A stretch of 64,000 nt of DNA from PRS1 sp965250265 (GCA_965250265.1 CBDFNO010000015.1:863620-927619); one strand, 5' to 3'. Shown: positions 17,764-26,384, counted from the first letter of the stretch. Notes: generated by a model from the letters alone, not told the origin. Program-made: numbers and translations.

Positions 17764-18862
17764 AGCACACCAAACCATACTTGAAATAGATCTAAAAGCA
17801 CTTCAGCACAATTTCGAGTACATAAAATCTAAAATTAATAGCAGCACTAAATTAATAGCTGTAGTTAAAGCTTTTGGCTATGGAAGTGATGCTGTTACAA
17901 TTGCTAATTCTCTTCAAGAACTTAATGTAGACTATTTTGCTGTTGCATATACTAGTGAAGGTGTTGTATTACGTAACTCAGGAATTACAAAACCCATTTT
18001 GGTATTACATCCTCAACCTATAAATTTTATTACTTTAATACAGCAGCGCCTTGAGCCTAGTTTATACAGTGCGGAAGTTTTAAACGAGTTTATCAATATT
18101 GCAGAAAAAGAAAATCAAACCGATTACCCAGTTCATATTAAATTTAATACAGGATTGAATAGGCTTGGTTTTTGGGAAAATGATGTGGAATATATTGCTT
18201 CAAGATTAAAAGAAACGAATACTATAAAGCTGAAATCACTTTTTTCTCATTTAGCAGCAAGTGAAGATTTGAATGAAAAACAATTCACTTTAACTCAAAT
18301 CAAGTCTTTCATAAATATTTCAAATCACTTCATAAAAATAATCGGTTACAAACCAATGCTTCATACTTGTAACACGTCTGGAATATTAAATTATCCTGAT
18401 GCTCATTTTGATATGGTTAGATGCGGTATTGGCTTATACGGTTTTGGAAATTCAGAAAAAGAGAACCAAAACTTTAGACCTATTGCAACTTTAAAATCTG
18501 TGATTTCACAAATCCATCTTATAGAAAAGGGAAAAACAGTAGGTTATAACAGGGCCTATAAAAGTAGCTCAATTCAAAAAACAGCAACTATTCCTATTGG
18601 TCATGCAGATGGAATTGGTAGGCAATATGGAAATGGCAAAGGATTTGTAACAATAAAAGGACAACAAGCTCCTATTGTTGGAAATGTTTGTATGGATATG
18701 ATTATGATTAATATCACTAATATAGATTGTAATGAAGGTGATGAAGTAATAATTTTTGGAGAACATACTTCAGCAGAAATTTTGGCAGCAACCACTGACT
18801 CCATTTCATACGAAATAATTACAGCCATCTCCCAACGCATTAAGCGTGTGATTATCAGGTAG
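17756..18862 (+). CDS. alr: Alanine racemase
   Basis: A PLP enzyme that makes D-alanine for peptidoglycan. Starting at the ATG at 17756 (MPKAHQTILEIDL) gives 368 residues and an 8-base overlap with tdk; an in-frame ATG at 17747 is also possible. The PLP lysine lies in VVKAFGYGSDA, RCGIGLYGFG and PIGHADGIGR are the family signatures, and the catalytic tyrosine of the second domain lies in VGYNRAY. VGNVCMDM is the conserved C-terminal domain motif. No murF fusion is present, unlike in some Bacteroidetes. Confidence 0.93.
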   Translation: MPKAHQTILEIDLKALQHNFEYIKSKINSSTKLIAVVKAFGYGSDAVTIANSLQELNVDYFAVAYTSEGVVLRNSGITKPILVLHPQPINFITLIQQRLEPSLYSAEVLNEFINIAEKENQTDYPVHIKFNTGLNRLGFWENDVEYIASRLKETNTIKLKSLFSHLAASEDLNEKQFTLTQIKSFINISNHFIKIIGYKPMLHTCNTSGILNYPDAHFDMVRCGIGLYGFGNSEKENQNFRPIATLKSVISQIHLIEKGKTVGYNRAYKSSSIQKTATIPIGHADGIGRQYGNGKGFVTIKGQQAPIVGNVCMDMIMINITNIDCNEGDEVIIFGEHTSAEILAATTDSISYEIITAISQRIKRVIIR

Positions 18863-18933
18863 TCTCATTTATACTTTTTAAGTTTTAGGTTTTTTTCTTT
18901 ATATTAGTAGCTCACTAATTTAAAATATCTATT

Positions 18934-19338
18934 ATGTTAAAAGAATTTAAGAATTTTATTATGACCGGCAACGTTATTGATTTTGCCGTTGCAGTTATTA
19001 TGGCAGGAGCACTTGGTTTAGTAATCAAAGGTTTTGTTAATAATATTGCTATGCCTTTTGTTGGCTATTTTGCTGGAGGAATGAATTTTGAAGACCTTCA
19101 CATAGCTATGGATGGACAAGAATATGCAACTTTAGCGGCAGCTAAAGAAGCTGGAGGAGCAGTAATCGCATATGGAGCATGGATTAATACAATTATCAAC
19201 CTTATAATAGTTGGTTTCGTAATGTTTATAATTGTTAAAGCATATAACAAAACTAAAGCTCCAGTAGAAGAGGCTGCTCCTGCGGGTCCTTCAGATAATG
19301 ATTTACTTACTGAAATTAGAGATCTATTAAAAAAATAA
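18934..19338 (+). CDS. mscL: Large-conductance mechanosensitive channel
   Basis: A 134-residue inner membrane channel that opens under membrane tension in hypo-osmotic shock. The N-terminal amphipathic helix and TM1 read MLKEFKNFIMTGNVIDFAVA, VIMAGALGLVIKGFV forms the pore helix, TM2 lies at about residues 85-108, and a charged cytoplasmic helix ends NDLLTEIRDLLKK. It appears to be a single-gene unit closed by a terminator. Confidence 0.96.
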   Translation: MLKEFKNFIMTGNVIDFAVAVIMAGALGLVIKGFVNNIAMPFVGYFAGGMNFEDLHIAMDGQEYATLAAAKEAGGAVIAYGAWINTIINLIIVGFVMFIIVKAYNKTKAPVEEAAPAGPSDNDLLTEIRDLLKK

Positions 19339-19361
19339 GATTTTTAAACTATTCTTAATAG

Positions 19362-19391
19362 AAACCTCTTTTTTTATTAAAGAGGTTTTTT
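19362..19391 (+). terminator. Intrinsic terminator after mscL
   Basis: A ten-base perfect stem, AAACCTCTTT with AAAGAGGTTT, around a 7-base loop, followed by further T residues. It begins 24 bases after the mscL stop. Confidence 0.9.
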
Positions 19392-19413
19392 AATGCATTA
19401 TTTTTAACAAAAA

Positions 19414-19447
19414 TTTGATGCTTAATTTCACAGAAGCTATAATTTTG
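19414..19447 (+). promoter_or_regulatory. Probable promoter of asd
   Basis: TTTG (19414-19417) and TAATTTTG (19440-19447) are separated by 22 bases, close to the Bacteroidota pattern TTTG-N~19-TAnnTTTG. The asd ATG follows 18 bases later, so the leader would be very short. Confidence 0.55.
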
Positions 19448-19465
19448 TGAATTGATTTTAAAATT

Positions 19466-20455
19466 ATGAAAATAGCTGTTGTTGGTGCCACAGGAATGGT
19501 TGGCGATGTAATGCTAAAAGTACTTGCTGAAAGAAATTTTCCTGTGACTAAATTAATTCTTGTTGCTTCAGAGAATTCTGTAGGGAAAACAATTTCATTT
19601 AAAAATAAAGACTATAAAGTAGTTGGTTTACAAACTGCTGTTGCGATGCGACCTAATATCGCATTATTTTCAGCTGGTGGAAACATTTCGTTAGAATGGG
19701 CTCCAAAATTTGCTGAAGTAGGCACAACTGTTATTGATAATTCATCCGCTTGGAGAATGGATAAGTCTAAAAAATTGGTTGTTCCTGAAATTAATGCAAA
19801 TAAGCTAACTAAAGACGATAAAATTATTGCCAATCCAAATTGCTCAACCATACAAATGGTAATGGTTTTGGCTCCTTTGCATAAAAAATATAACATTAAA
19901 CGAATAGTCGTTTCAACATATCAATCTATTTCTGGTACTGGAGTAAAAGCTGTGAAGCAATTAGAAAACGAACTTGCTGGTATTAAAGATGAAATGGCTT
20001 ATCCCCATCCAATCCATAAAAACGCTTTACCGCATTGTGATGTGTTTCAGGACAATGGTTACACAAAGGAAGAAATGAAATTAGTTCACGAAACTCGAAA
20101 AATACTTGATGCTAAAACTATTGCTATAACTGCAACTGCTGTTAGGATTCCAACCGCTGGAGGTCATAGTGAATCTGTTAATATCGAATTTGAAAATGAT
20201 TTTGAAATAAATGATATTAGAATCTTACTTAACGAAACTTCTGGAGTAATAGTACAGGATAATCCAGATATTAATGTATATCCAATGCCTATTTATGCAC
20301 ACGGAAAAGATGATGTATTTGTTGGTAGAATACGAAGAGATGAATCTCAACCAAACTCTTTAAACCTCTGGATTGTAAGTGATAATCTACGTAAAGGAGC
20401 TGCTACAAATACCATTCAAATTGCCGAGTATTTAATTACTAATTCTCTAGTTTAA
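19466..20455 (+). CDS. asd: Aspartate-semialdehyde dehydrogenase
   Basis: A 329-residue NADP-dependent enzyme that reduces aspartyl phosphate to aspartate semialdehyde, the branch point to lysine/diaminopimelate, threonine and methionine. It starts with the Rossmann motif VVGATGMVGDVML. The catalytic cysteine lies in NPNCSTIQMV (about residue 130) and the substrate-handling Gln in STYQSISGTG. The late HGKDDVFVGRIRRD is also a family motif. It is convergent with the Rieske gene, with a 57-bp gap that carries one copy of a 14-bp direct repeat. Confidence 0.95.
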   Translation: MKIAVVGATGMVGDVMLKVLAERNFPVTKLILVASENSVGKTISFKNKDYKVVGLQTAVAMRPNIALFSAGGNISLEWAPKFAEVGTTVIDNSSAWRMDKSKKLVVPEINANKLTKDDKIIANPNCSTIQMVMVLAPLHKKYNIKRIVVSTYQSISGTGVKAVKQLENELAGIKDEMAYPHPIHKNALPHCDVFQDNGYTKEEMKLVHETRKILDAKTIAITATAVRIPTAGGHSESVNIEFENDFEINDIRILLNETSGVIVQDNPDINVYPMPIYAHGKDDVFVGRIRRDESQPNSLNLWIVSDNLRKGAATNTIQIAEYLITNSLV

Positions 20456-20486
20456 TTATTAGTAAAGGCAAGCTTTAATAACATGT

Positions 20487-20500
20487 AATAAGAACCCAAG
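20487..20500. repeat. 14-bp direct repeat, left copy, flanking the 20.5-26.1 kb operon
   Basis: AATAAGAACCCAAG, identical and in the same orientation as 26164-26177. The two copies bracket the four-gene operon exactly: this one lies 13 bases beyond the Rieske stop, the other 111 bases upstream of the first gene. Confidence 0.6.
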
Positions 20501-20512
20501 AATTCTTCTTAA

Positions 20513-21664
20513 TCAATTTGGCACATCATGACCAAGTGCTTTTAGTAATTCTAAATCTAATTGATGAAGAACATCTTCACGTCCAGAATAAAACCCTCTG
20601 GTAAACCGAGTAGACTTAGTCCCTGTTTGCATTTGTTCACATACTTGCCAGTCTTGTTTATTGGTTAAATCCCAAAAGGCGACAGCTGATTTTATACCTG
20701 CTTGTGCGTCAGGATCGTTAATTACTTCAGGGCGAAAAAGCCAATAGCAATCGTTAATTATTTTTTCTGGACTAAGTGGAGTGATATGATGGAATAACAC
20801 GAAGTCTGGATGCGGCGTAAGTAACATATTTGGAAAAACAGAGTAATAATAAATTCTCTGTAAATCCTCTCCAGAGACATCGCAAATTGGTGGAGCAGCT
20901 GCCTCACCGTTCATAGTCATGCTTCCTCTCTCTTTTGAGAGATCCATATATCCGCCAATTACTGCTCCTTCACTAGAGTCATGCCGTGCTGATTGGACCG
21001 GTGTAAGCTCACTAAGCAAAGGATGCACTCCAGGACAATGATAACATTCCTGATAATTCTGGAGTATAAGTTTCCAATTACAATTCAATTCATACTTTAT
21101 GTGATGAGCTACTCTTAGTTCATCCATTTTCCAATCGGAAAATTTTCCAATGAGTGCCTCCATCTGGGTTTCAAATGGCATGGGATTTTTGTTCAAGTTT
21201 ATAAATACAAAACCTTCCCAAATGTGCACACTAGCTTGATGAAGAGCACATTTATCTTTTTTAAATCCATGACCCTCTTTCATTAAAGGTGCACTCAATA
21301 ATTCACCATCCAAACCATAGGTCCAGGCGTGATAAGGGCATTGTATCGATTTGGATTTAAAAACTCCTGATCGTCCTATACAAAGCTGTGTTCCTCTATG
21401 CCTGCAAACATTAAACAGCGCTTTGATTTTATCAGATTTATCTCTAACTAAAATCAGACTCTCATCGGCTACTTCAATAAGTTTGTAGTGCCCAATTGAT
21501 GGAATTTCTTCTTCACGACAGGCGTAAACCCAAAACTTATAGAAAATTTTTTCTACTTCCTCCTCATAGATTTCTTGACTATGATAGTATTTTCCTGGCA
21601 ACGTTCTGGCTCCATCTATTATAGGATAATCAACACCTCTCTTTTTAAATTTTCCTTTATCCAT
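20513..21664 (-). CDS. Rieske non-haem iron oxygenase, alpha subunit (glycine-betaine/carnitine oxygenase-like)
   Basis: A 383-residue two-domain oxygenase. The Rieske cluster ligands are C87-x-H89 and C109-x2-H112 in CRHRG and CPYHAWTYG. The mononuclear iron ligands are H209 and H214 in NYQECYHCPGVHP, with Asp338 in TNKQDWQVCE as the third. The ECYHCPGVHP form and the QDWQVCE form are typical of the GbcA/choline and carnitine oxygenase branch, which removes methyl groups from or cleaves quaternary amines, rather than of arene dioxygenases. No reductase gene lies in the operon, so electrons must come from elsewhere. It is the last gene of a four-gene minus-strand operon (42-bp gap to the preceding flavoprotein). 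Confidence 0.88.
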   Translation of the reverse strand: MDKGKFKKRGVDYPIIDGARTLPGKYYHSQEIYEEEVEKIFYKFWVYACREEEIPSIGHYKLIEVADESLILVRDKSDKIKALFNVCRHRGTQLCIGRSGVFKSKSIQCPYHAWTYGLDGELLSAPLMKEGHGFKKDKCALHQASVHIWEGFVFINLNKNPMPFETQMEALIGKFSDWKMDELRVAHHIKYELNCNWKLILQNYQECYHCPGVHPLLSELTPVQSARHDSSEGAVIGGYMDLSKERGSMTMNGEAAAPPICDVSGEDLQRIYYYSVFPNMLLTPHPDFVLFHHITPLSPEKIINDCYWLFRPEVINDPDAQAGIKSAVAFWDLTNKQDWQVCEQMQTGTKSTRFTRGFYSGREDVLHQLDLELLKALGHDVPN

Positions 21665-21706
21665 CTTTATTAAGATTTAGTTTACAATCTTCATAGACTG
21701 TAATTT

Positions 21707-23251
21707 TTAAGTTTCCTTCAGAATCATTTTTGCTGCTAAATATCCTGGCATACATGTAATTCCTCCTCCAGGGTGAGATCCACTACCGCAAAGATACAAT
21801 CCAGAAACTGGTGTTGAGTATCTTGAGCAAGCTGGGATAGGGCGTGTGATAAGTTGATCCACAAAATGCTCTCCATGATAAATGTGTCCTTCAGTTAAGG
21901 AATAGCGATCTTCAAAATCCAAAGGTGAAATGACTTCCATACCAACCACAGATTTTGATAATCCAGGTGAATAAATTTCAAGCTCTTTGAGTACGTCTTC
22001 TCCAAGTTTCTTTTTAGCATCTATTGACCATCCAACCTTTAGATCATGAGGAATTTGATGAACTAGTACTGAAATAACACTGTGACCCTCAGGAGCTAAA
22101 GAAGGGTTAGTGTTGGTGGGAATATTAATATCTAAAAAAGGGGCATCTGTTGACTCCTTGTACTTTACTGGATCAAAAGCCTTTTCCATTTCATCAAACG
22201 AATTACCTGTTCTGGCGTATTCAATAGTTTGGCCGTTTAATTCAACTTTTTTATTCATTGCCAAGTTAATCTTTGCAGTTGTTCCTCTACTTCTTATTTT
22301 ATTGATCCAATAATCCAACCCGTATTCAAGTTGGAAATCATCAAACAAATTTAGAAATGTTTCCTTTGGTGTACAGGACGAGGCTACTTTCATAGCATTG
22401 ATTTCTTCACCTCCTTTTAATCTTACTCCACTAACAGTGCCTTCAGCATTCAATACTATTTTTTCTACTTCTGCATTGGTTCTAATTTCAACACCTGCTT
22501 GTTCTGCTACCTTTTGTAAAGCATCAATAAGGGCTTGTGGCCCACCCTTAATATTACTTCTGGAAGCACATTCCCAAAGCATCAGATTAATCGTGGAATA
22601 TGCCGACCATGGACCAGCATAAGATCCATATAGCGCTGGCGCCGCCAATCCAGCTTTTAGAAAATTAGTTTCAAATTTTTCGTTTAAAAAGTCTGCCAAA
22701 CACATTGGAGCTACCTTGAGCAGTTCCATCATAGTCTTATTTCCTAAGCCTTTGAGCATCAATCCTTTTTTAGCTAATACAACAAGACTTGCCATGGTTA
22801 AATTTTCAACATCAATATTTGGTGGCGGATTATCCATCAAAGCATTAATAACTTTGCTAATTTTATCAAGAAACTCTTGATATGCTTTATAAGATTTAGC
22901 ATCATTTTCGGAGAATTCACCAATTGCAGTTGCAGTTGCATTAATATCTGATTGTATTGTGACACTTTTTCCATCCTTGGATAGAATTGTCACATTTGCA
23001 CGATTATTATCCATTTGTAATCCCATCTTTTCAAGCTGAAGCTCTTTAACTACTTGTGATCGGACACCACTTGTATCATGCAAGAGTCCTGTTGTTGAAT
23101 AGCCCGGATAAAATTCTTCTCCTGCAGCAATACCTCCAAGAACATTTCTTTTTTCAACAATAAGAACTTTTTTCCCTTTTTTGGCAAGAATCGTGGCAGC
23201 AGTCAATCCATTGTGGCCTCCACCAATTACAATAATATCATACGTGCTCAT
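21707..23251 (-). CDS. FAD-dependent oxidoreductase, PYROXD2/CrtI-like (copy 2)
   Basis: A 514-residue flavoprotein from the ATG at 23251 (MSTYDIIVIGGGHNGLTAAT); in-frame codons further upstream lie inside the preceding gene. The N-terminus has the dinucleotide motif GGGHNGL and ATILAKKGKKVLIVEKR. The C-terminus has LCGSGSHPGGGITCMPG, the PYROXD2/phytoene-desaturase-type FAD motif. It is paralogous to the upstream 530-residue protein and overlaps it by ATGA (23248-23251), implying coupled translation and perhaps a heteromer. The family oxidises or isomerises C-C or C-N bonds; the true substrates of most bacterial members are unknown. No carotenoid gene is nearby. Confidence 0.88.
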   Translation of the reverse strand: MSTYDIIVIGGGHNGLTAATILAKKGKKVLIVEKRNVLGGIAAGEEFYPGYSTTGLLHDTSGVRSQVVKELQLEKMGLQMDNNRANVTILSKDGKSVTIQSDINATATAIGEFSENDAKSYKAYQEFLDKISKVINALMDNPPPNIDVENLTMASLVVLAKKGLMLKGLGNKTMMELLKVAPMCLADFLNEKFETNFLKAGLAAPALYGSYAGPWSAYSTINLMLWECASRSNIKGGPQALIDALQKVAEQAGVEIRTNAEVEKIVLNAEGTVSGVRLKGGEEINAMKVASSCTPKETFLNLFDDFQLEYGLDYWINKIRSRGTTAKINLAMNKKVELNGQTIEYARTGNSFDEMEKAFDPVKYKESTDAPFLDINIPTNTNPSLAPEGHSVISVLVHQIPHDLKVGWSIDAKKKLGEDVLKELEIYSPGLSKSVVGMEVISPLDFEDRYSLTEGHIYHGEHFVDQLITRPIPACSRYSTPVSGLYLCGSGSHPGGGITCMPGYLAAKMILKET

Positions 23252-24840
23252 ATTGCTTTTTCTTTTAATATTGATTTTGCTGACAATTCGCCTCCTGAGC
23301 CCATGATTCCTCCTCCAGGATGAGTTCCAGAACCAGACATCCATAAATTACGTATTGGGGTTTTATATTTGGCGTACCCAGAAATTGGTCGTTGAAATAA
23401 AAGTTGCTCAAGCGTAAGTTCTCCTTGAAATATATTACCTTCTGTTAAACCAAAAGTTTCTTGCAAATCCCATGGTGTAACCACCTGCCTGTGTTCTACT
23501 AAACTATCAATATCTGGCACATAATCTTTAATGGTATTTTGAACAGCATCGCCAAATTTATCAGACAACTTAGGCCAATATTCTGGTCCTTCCTTAATAT
23601 TAAACGGAGCGTATTGTACAAAGCACGACATTACATGTTTACCAGGAGGAGCTAATGTTGGATCTGTTAGTGAAGGGACTACTATATTGATATAAGGTTT
23701 TTCTGAAAACTCTCCATACTTAGCCTGATCATAAGCTTTCTCCACATAATCAACATTAGGAACAATAGCAATATCGCCTTTCATGTACTCTAGACCCTTT
23801 CGTTTCTTACAGAAGTTTGGAACTCCGCTCAAAGCAAAATTAACTTTTCCTGAACTACCTCTGAGCTTAAACCTTTTAATCTCTGTTGTAATATTTGATG
23901 AAAGATTATCTTCACCAATCATCTTGAGATAGGTACGGTTTGGGTCTAAGTTAGAAACAACTATTTTGGAATCAATTTCATCGCCATTGGCCAAAATCAC
24001 ACCTGTAGCTTTTCCGTTTTTAATTTTAACCTGAGATACATTCACATTGGTTCTTATCTCTGCCCCAAAGCTTCGTGCGGCATTAGCACAAGCGATACTT
24101 ACTCCTCCTGTTCCTCCTTTTGAAAACCCCCAAGATCGAAAAGCGCCATCCAATTCTCCCATGTAATGATGAAGAAGAACATAGGCAGTTCCAGGTGAGC
24201 GAACCCCTAGAAATGTTCCAATAATCCCGCTTACAGCCATTGGTCCTTTTAACACTTCAGATTCAAACCAGAGATCAAGAAAATCTGCACTACTCATAGT
24301 TAGTAGTTTGGTATTCATCTGAAGCAATTCGGGTCCAAGATTTTTAAAAACCTTACCCATTCTTAAAAGAGACGAAAGCTCTTTAGGGTTGATGGAGGCT
24401 ACATCAGGTGCTGGATGGTCTATTACCTCTTTAGCTAGTTTAGCCATATGAGTCATTACCTTACTAAACTCACCATAAACTTCTGAGTCCTTTTTACTAA
24501 ATCGTGCAATTTCCCTTCTTGAACGAGAAGCGTCTCCCCATTTACAAAGACCTAAATCGTCATCAGGAAGAGGTTGATATGATACGTCCATAGGAATGAT
24601 ATCATATCCATGCTTTACAAGATTTAATTCTCTAATAATATGCGGGCGAAATAAACTAACCACGTAACTACATACCGAAAAAGTAAACCCCGGAAATACT
24701 TCTTCTGAAACAGCAGTACCTCCTAGCACATGTCTTTTTTCTAGAACTAAAACGTCCTTTCCAGCCTTGGCTAAATATGCGGCATTAATCAATCCATTAT
24801 GACCACCACCTATTATGATTGCATCGTATTTTTTGCTCAT
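23248..24840 (-). CDS. FAD-dependent oxidoreductase, PYROXD2/CrtI-like (copy 1)
   Basis: A 530-residue flavoprotein with the FAD-binding N-terminus YDAIIIGGGHNGLINAAYLA, VLEKRHVLGGTAV, and the C-terminal MSGSGTHPGGGIMGSGG motif. It shares the whole architecture with the next gene but has diverged, notably in the middle (about residues 100-330), so this is an old duplication rather than a recent one. It starts 4 bases after the GcvT-like gene. There is no signal peptide, so it acts in the cytoplasm or at the inner membrane. Reading it as phytoene desaturase was considered and set aside because of its partners. Confidence 0.88.
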   Translation of the reverse strand: MSKKYDAIIIGGGHNGLINAAYLAKAGKDVLVLEKRHVLGGTAVSEEVFPGFTFSVCSYVVSLFRPHIIRELNLVKHGYDIIPMDVSYQPLPDDDLGLCKWGDASRSRREIARFSKKDSEVYGEFSKVMTHMAKLAKEVIDHPAPDVASINPKELSSLLRMGKVFKNLGPELLQMNTKLLTMSSADFLDLWFESEVLKGPMAVSGIIGTFLGVRSPGTAYVLLHHYMGELDGAFRSWGFSKGGTGGVSIACANAARSFGAEIRTNVNVSQVKIKNGKATGVILANGDEIDSKIVVSNLDPNRTYLKMIGEDNLSSNITTEIKRFKLRGSSGKVNFALSGVPNFCKKRKGLEYMKGDIAIVPNVDYVEKAYDQAKYGEFSEKPYINIVVPSLTDPTLAPPGKHVMSCFVQYAPFNIKEGPEYWPKLSDKFGDAVQNTIKDYVPDIDSLVEHRQVVTPWDLQETFGLTEGNIFQGELTLEQLLFQRPISGYAKYKTPIRNLWMSGSGTHPGGGIMGSGGELSAKSILKEKAI

Positions 24841-24844
24841 CGTA

Positions 24845-26053
24845 TTATTTTTTCAAGATTGATCGTTTTCTTTCTGGATTAAAAAATTGAGGCTTACCTA
24901 CAATCGCTCGCACCAACTCTCTTCGATGTTCAACCATTACTTCAAAATTAACTTCAGTTCCCGGCTTGGCATAATCTATTTCTATTGTCGCAAGAGCTAT
25001 ATTCTTTTTTAACAAGGGAGACCATGTTCCACTAGTTGCGTATCCAATTTGTTTAGACCTCTGTTGGCTATGATATATTGGTACTGAATATCGCCAAGCT
25101 CCAGATTCTGTTTGTGGAGGTAACCCATGTTTTTTGTACAACTCTTCTAAATCTGGCCAATTGATATCAATCCCAACCGTGGCCCATCTTGACCCTTTTT
25201 CCTTTTCTGCCTTTAAAGCTCTTTGCCCTATAAATGGCTTTCTATCCAAATTGACTGTCCAGCCTAATCCAAGTTCATAAGGCGTACTCATTTGTTCAGG
25301 AATAAGTGCATGTAAAGAACTATGATAATCAACACCATTCATTACCAAACCTGCTTCAATTCTAGCCATGTCTAACGCAGCAATTCCAGCCATTCTAATA
25401 TTGTATTTTTGACCTGCATTCCAAACAGAATCAAATAATTTCAATGCATCTTCATTTTTTATCCAGAGTTCATAGCCTAAATCTCCTGTATATCCTGTGC
25501 GTGAAATTTTAAATTCGAATCCATCAGCTTTAGCGTTTGTTGTCCAGAAAAATTTCAAACCATCCAAATCAGCATCGCATATGTCTTTGAGAATGTCTCT
25601 AGATTTAGGTCCTTGTAAGGCTAAACCACAATAGGTGTCAGTGATATCTTCAATATGAACATCAAGTTTTTTAACGAATCTTGAAAACCAAGAATATGTA
25701 GGATCTGCTGCAGTTACAAAATATTCATTCTCTCCAAAATGCATAACGGTTCCATCGTCAATAACCATCCCTCGATCATCACACCAGCAACAATAGGTTG
25801 CCTGATTAAGTTTTAATTTACTAATATCTTTCACAATAAGACGTGATAAAAACAAGGAAGCATCTTGGCCTGTAATTCTATATTTAAAAAGTGGTGTAAT
25901 ATCGACTAATCCTGCCGAATGCCTAAATGCATAATATTCGAAATCATTAACCACATTGTATGAATTAGCAGCCAAATAGCCAGCCCAATCCTTCCAATCA
26001 AGGTTTTGGTTGAGTTCTGATGTTCTCGGATGAAAAGGTGTTTGTATTGGCAT
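24845..26053 (-). CDS. GcvT-family aminomethyltransferase-like protein
   Basis: A 402-residue folate-binding protein of the GcvT/DmdA/sarcosine-dehydrogenase-domain family, about 35-40 residues longer than GcvT. The conserved acid lies in GMVIDDGTVMHF (D99/D100), where GcvT holds the folate-side Asp, and the family signature reads SRTGYTGDLGYELW (about residue 185). GcvT-type proteins pass one-carbon units from amines, or from DMSP in DmdA, to tetrahydrofolate. There are no glycine-cleavage partners (gcvH, gcvP) here; the neighbours are two flavoproteins and a Rieske oxygenase, so a dedicated demethylation role is more likely than glycine cleavage. It is the first gene of the operon. Confidence 0.87.
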   Translation of the reverse strand: MPIQTPFHPRTSELNQNLDWKDWAGYLAANSYNVVNDFEYYAFRHSAGLVDITPLFKYRITGQDASLFLSRLIVKDISKLKLNQATYCCWCDDRGMVIDDGTVMHFGENEYFVTAADPTYSWFSRFVKKLDVHIEDITDTYCGLALQGPKSRDILKDICDADLDGLKFFWTTNAKADGFEFKISRTGYTGDLGYELWIKNEDALKLFDSVWNAGQKYNIRMAGIAALDMARIEAGLVMNGVDYHSSLHALIPEQMSTPYELGLGWTVNLDRKPFIGQRALKAEKEKGSRWATVGIDINWPDLEELYKKHGLPPQTESGAWRYSVPIYHSQQRSKQIGYATSGTWSPLLKKNIALATIEIDYAKPGTEVNFEVMVEHRRELVRAIVGKPQFFNPERKRSILKK

Positions 26054-26353
26054 ATATAATGAATTTGTATTATTGCAATCTCATCACTGAGAATACATTA
26101 ATTGTAATTTCTGAAAAATTGAAGCAAAAACCGATTGAAAGGAAGATATAATTACAATCCCGGAATAAGAACCCAAGGCATTTCGTTAATGCTAATTATT
26201 CTTTTTTCTAACATGTTATAAAAGTATTAATTATTTAGTAAAAATCGATTTTTTATATACAATATTTGTATTAAGCATGGACGCGTCATCCTTTTGTTAA
26301 GCAAAAGATATAGCAAACAGCCTGGCTTTGGGCTTTAGCAAAAGTAACAACAT
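26054..26353. other. Intergenic region upstream of the GcvT/PYROXD2/Rieske operon
   Basis: Three hundred bases between the operon and the accC terminator. It must hold the operon promoter, but no strict TTTG-N19-TAnnTTTG pair is seen on the minus strand. It contains the right copy of the 14-bp direct repeat (26164-26177), an element ACATGTTATAAAAG (26211-26224) that matches the reverse complement of 20473-20486 at 13 of 14 positions, a small hairpin CTTTTG/CAAAAG (26291-26307), and a locally GC-richer block near 26281-26335. No gene of credible length is present. Confidence 0.6.
26164..26177. repeat. 14-bp direct repeat, right copy, flanking the 20.5-26.1 kb operon
   Basis: AATAAGAACCCAAG, identical to 20487-20500. 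See the left copy for the meaning of the pair. Confidence 0.6.
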
Positions 26354-26381
26354 AAAAAAACTCCGAGAATTTCGGAGTTTT
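26354..26381 (-). terminator. Intrinsic terminator of the accC operon
   Basis: A nine-base stem (AAACTCCGA at 26358-26366 with TCGGAGTTT at 26372-26380) and a 5-base loop. Read on the minus strand it follows the accC stop closely and ends in a run of seven T. Confidence 0.9.
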
Positions 26382-26384
26382 ATT

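Noticed and set aside
21707..24840. The two CrtI-like flavoproteins as carotenoid desaturases
   Set aside because: They carry the PYROXD2-type GSG(T/S)HPGGG ends and lie with GcvT-like and Rieske genes; no phytoene synthase or carotenoid hydroxylase is present.
24845..26053. Glycine cleavage T protein (gcvT) proper
   Set aside because: Longer than GcvT, no gcvH or gcvP nearby, and operon partners point to another methyl donor. The true gcvT is expected elsewhere.
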